A DNA stretch of 42,207 bases from Spirochaetales bacterium. GTDB taxonomy: Bacteria > Spirochaetota > Spirochaetia > JAFGXN01. The first letter of the stretch is position 1. The number at the start of each line of letters is the position of its first letter. Below the pieces are notes generated by a model. It ran no database searches, was not told where the DNA came from, and saw only the letters and a list, made by a program, of their open reading frames with translations. The position numbers and the translations under genes are program-made. This document shows positions 41,898 to 42,207 of the stretch, one piece after another. The stretch is taken from NCBI GenBank assembly GCA_016936615.1, contig JAFGXN010000093.1, positions 1 through 42,207 of the forward strand, in the 5' to 3' direction.

Positions 41898-42207
41898 CTA
41901 TTTTATTCTCTCTAGAAACTCTTCAAAGGAATTTGCATCTAGAGCAAAATCAAATATTTCATCTATGCTGTAACTCCCAGAATCTTTTAGAATCCCAGAA
42001 AGATCTGGTTCTTTGTAATTGAACCTCTTGACTAATAATTTATAGAGAAGCTCGGTTTTAGCGTCTAAAAGACCTTCTTTTTTGCCTTCTAAAAGACCTT
42101 TTTGTTCGCCTTCTAAGAGCCCTTCAAGCTTACCCTCTTGAAGCCCCTGATCATAACCAGATTTCTCGATGTATTTCATCTCTAATTGGAAATCAAGCTT
42201 CCTTAAA
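41898..42207 (-). CDS. Rpn-type PD-(D/E)XK nuclease/transposase-like protein, C-terminal part
   Basis: A partial gene: the frame stays open to the right edge, and the in-frame codons before the first Met (reading LRKLDFQLE) continue the protein, so its start is outside. The visible about 102 residues match the C-terminal end of the Rpn/PD-(D/E)XK transposase-like family: EMKYIEKSGYDQG, a run of Gly/Glu/Lys-rich units (LQEG, LLEG, LLEG repeats) and LLYKLLVKRFN with a closing acidic helix. The catalytic nuclease part lies beyond the window. It points away from alaS by about 150 bp. Such genes are often multi-copy in spirochaetes. Confidence 0.7.
   Translation of the reverse strand, partial: LRKLDFQLEMKYIEKSGYDQGLQEGKLEGLLEGEQKGLLEGKKEGLLDAKTELLYKLLVKRFNYKEPDLSGILKDSGSYSIDEIFDFALDANSFEEFLERIK

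Overview
The window reads as chromosomal DNA of a low-GC bacterium, most likely a spirochaete (Spirochaetota). The reasons are a class I (archaeal-type) lysyl-tRNA synthetase, a short alanyl-tRNA synthetase without the C-terminal C-Ala domain, many large predicted lipoproteins with loose lipoboxes, a dense chemotaxis operon, and the tail of an Rpn-type (PD-(D/E)XK) transposase-like nuclease at the right edge. Genus and species cannot be told from the sequence alone. I saw no tRNA, rRNA, CRISPR array or complete insertion sequence.

Layout. 1-4.0 kb (+): a hemerythrin/PAS sensor protein, lysS and a lamin-tail lipoprotein, followed by a strongly structured promoter-hairpin-U-tract unit (4.0-4.13 kb) that may be a small RNA. 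4.1-15.2 kb (-): one long operon-like block in the order galactonate-dehydratase-like gene, cheD, mcp, cheW, STAS protein, cheA, cheR, cheB, soluble MCP-like protein, cheY, DUF3783-like protein. Its only strong promoter lies before the dehydratase-like gene. 15.4-18.0 kb (-): a znuA-znuC-znuB zinc ABC importer. 18.1-19.3 kb (+): an EAL-HDOD protein. 19.3-21.8 kb (-): an amrB-amrA-amrS (Memo / AMMECR1 / radical SAM) operon. 21.9-26.5 kb (-): small membrane and ssDNA-binding-like proteins plus two lipoproteins. 26.7-31.8 kb: two divergent large lipoproteins, one with an Ig-like array and one a lamin-tail metzincin-type protease. 31.9-36.0 kb: an unknown two-TM protein, a PflA-like radical SAM protein, a HemG-like flavodoxin and a GH18 lipoprotein. 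36.03-36.5 kb: a gene-poor spacer with tandem repeats and a MITE-like inverted-repeat element. 36.5-41.7 kb (-): ROK kinase and sugar MFS transporter, a methyltransferase and alaS.

How the genes work together. The che block encodes a nearly complete adaptation and signalling pathway: transmembrane receptor, CheW, CheA, CheY, CheR, CheB and CheD. It has no separate cheC, cheX or cheZ. The soluble MCP-like protein next to cheY carries a QDILRQ segment matching the CheZ active-site spacing, so it is a candidate for the missing CheY-P phosphatase. The transmembrane receptor ends in a long acidic tail closing with GFEDF, which looks like a CheR/CheB tethering pentapeptide.

A second theme is start signals. 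lysS and alaS have near-consensus sigma-70 promoters whose -10 box ends exactly 7 nt before the ATG and no Shine-Dalgarno, which predicts leaderless mRNAs. Most other genes here have clear AGGAGG-type sites, some before TTG or GTG starts. All functions are inferred from reading the translated sequence; no database search was run.
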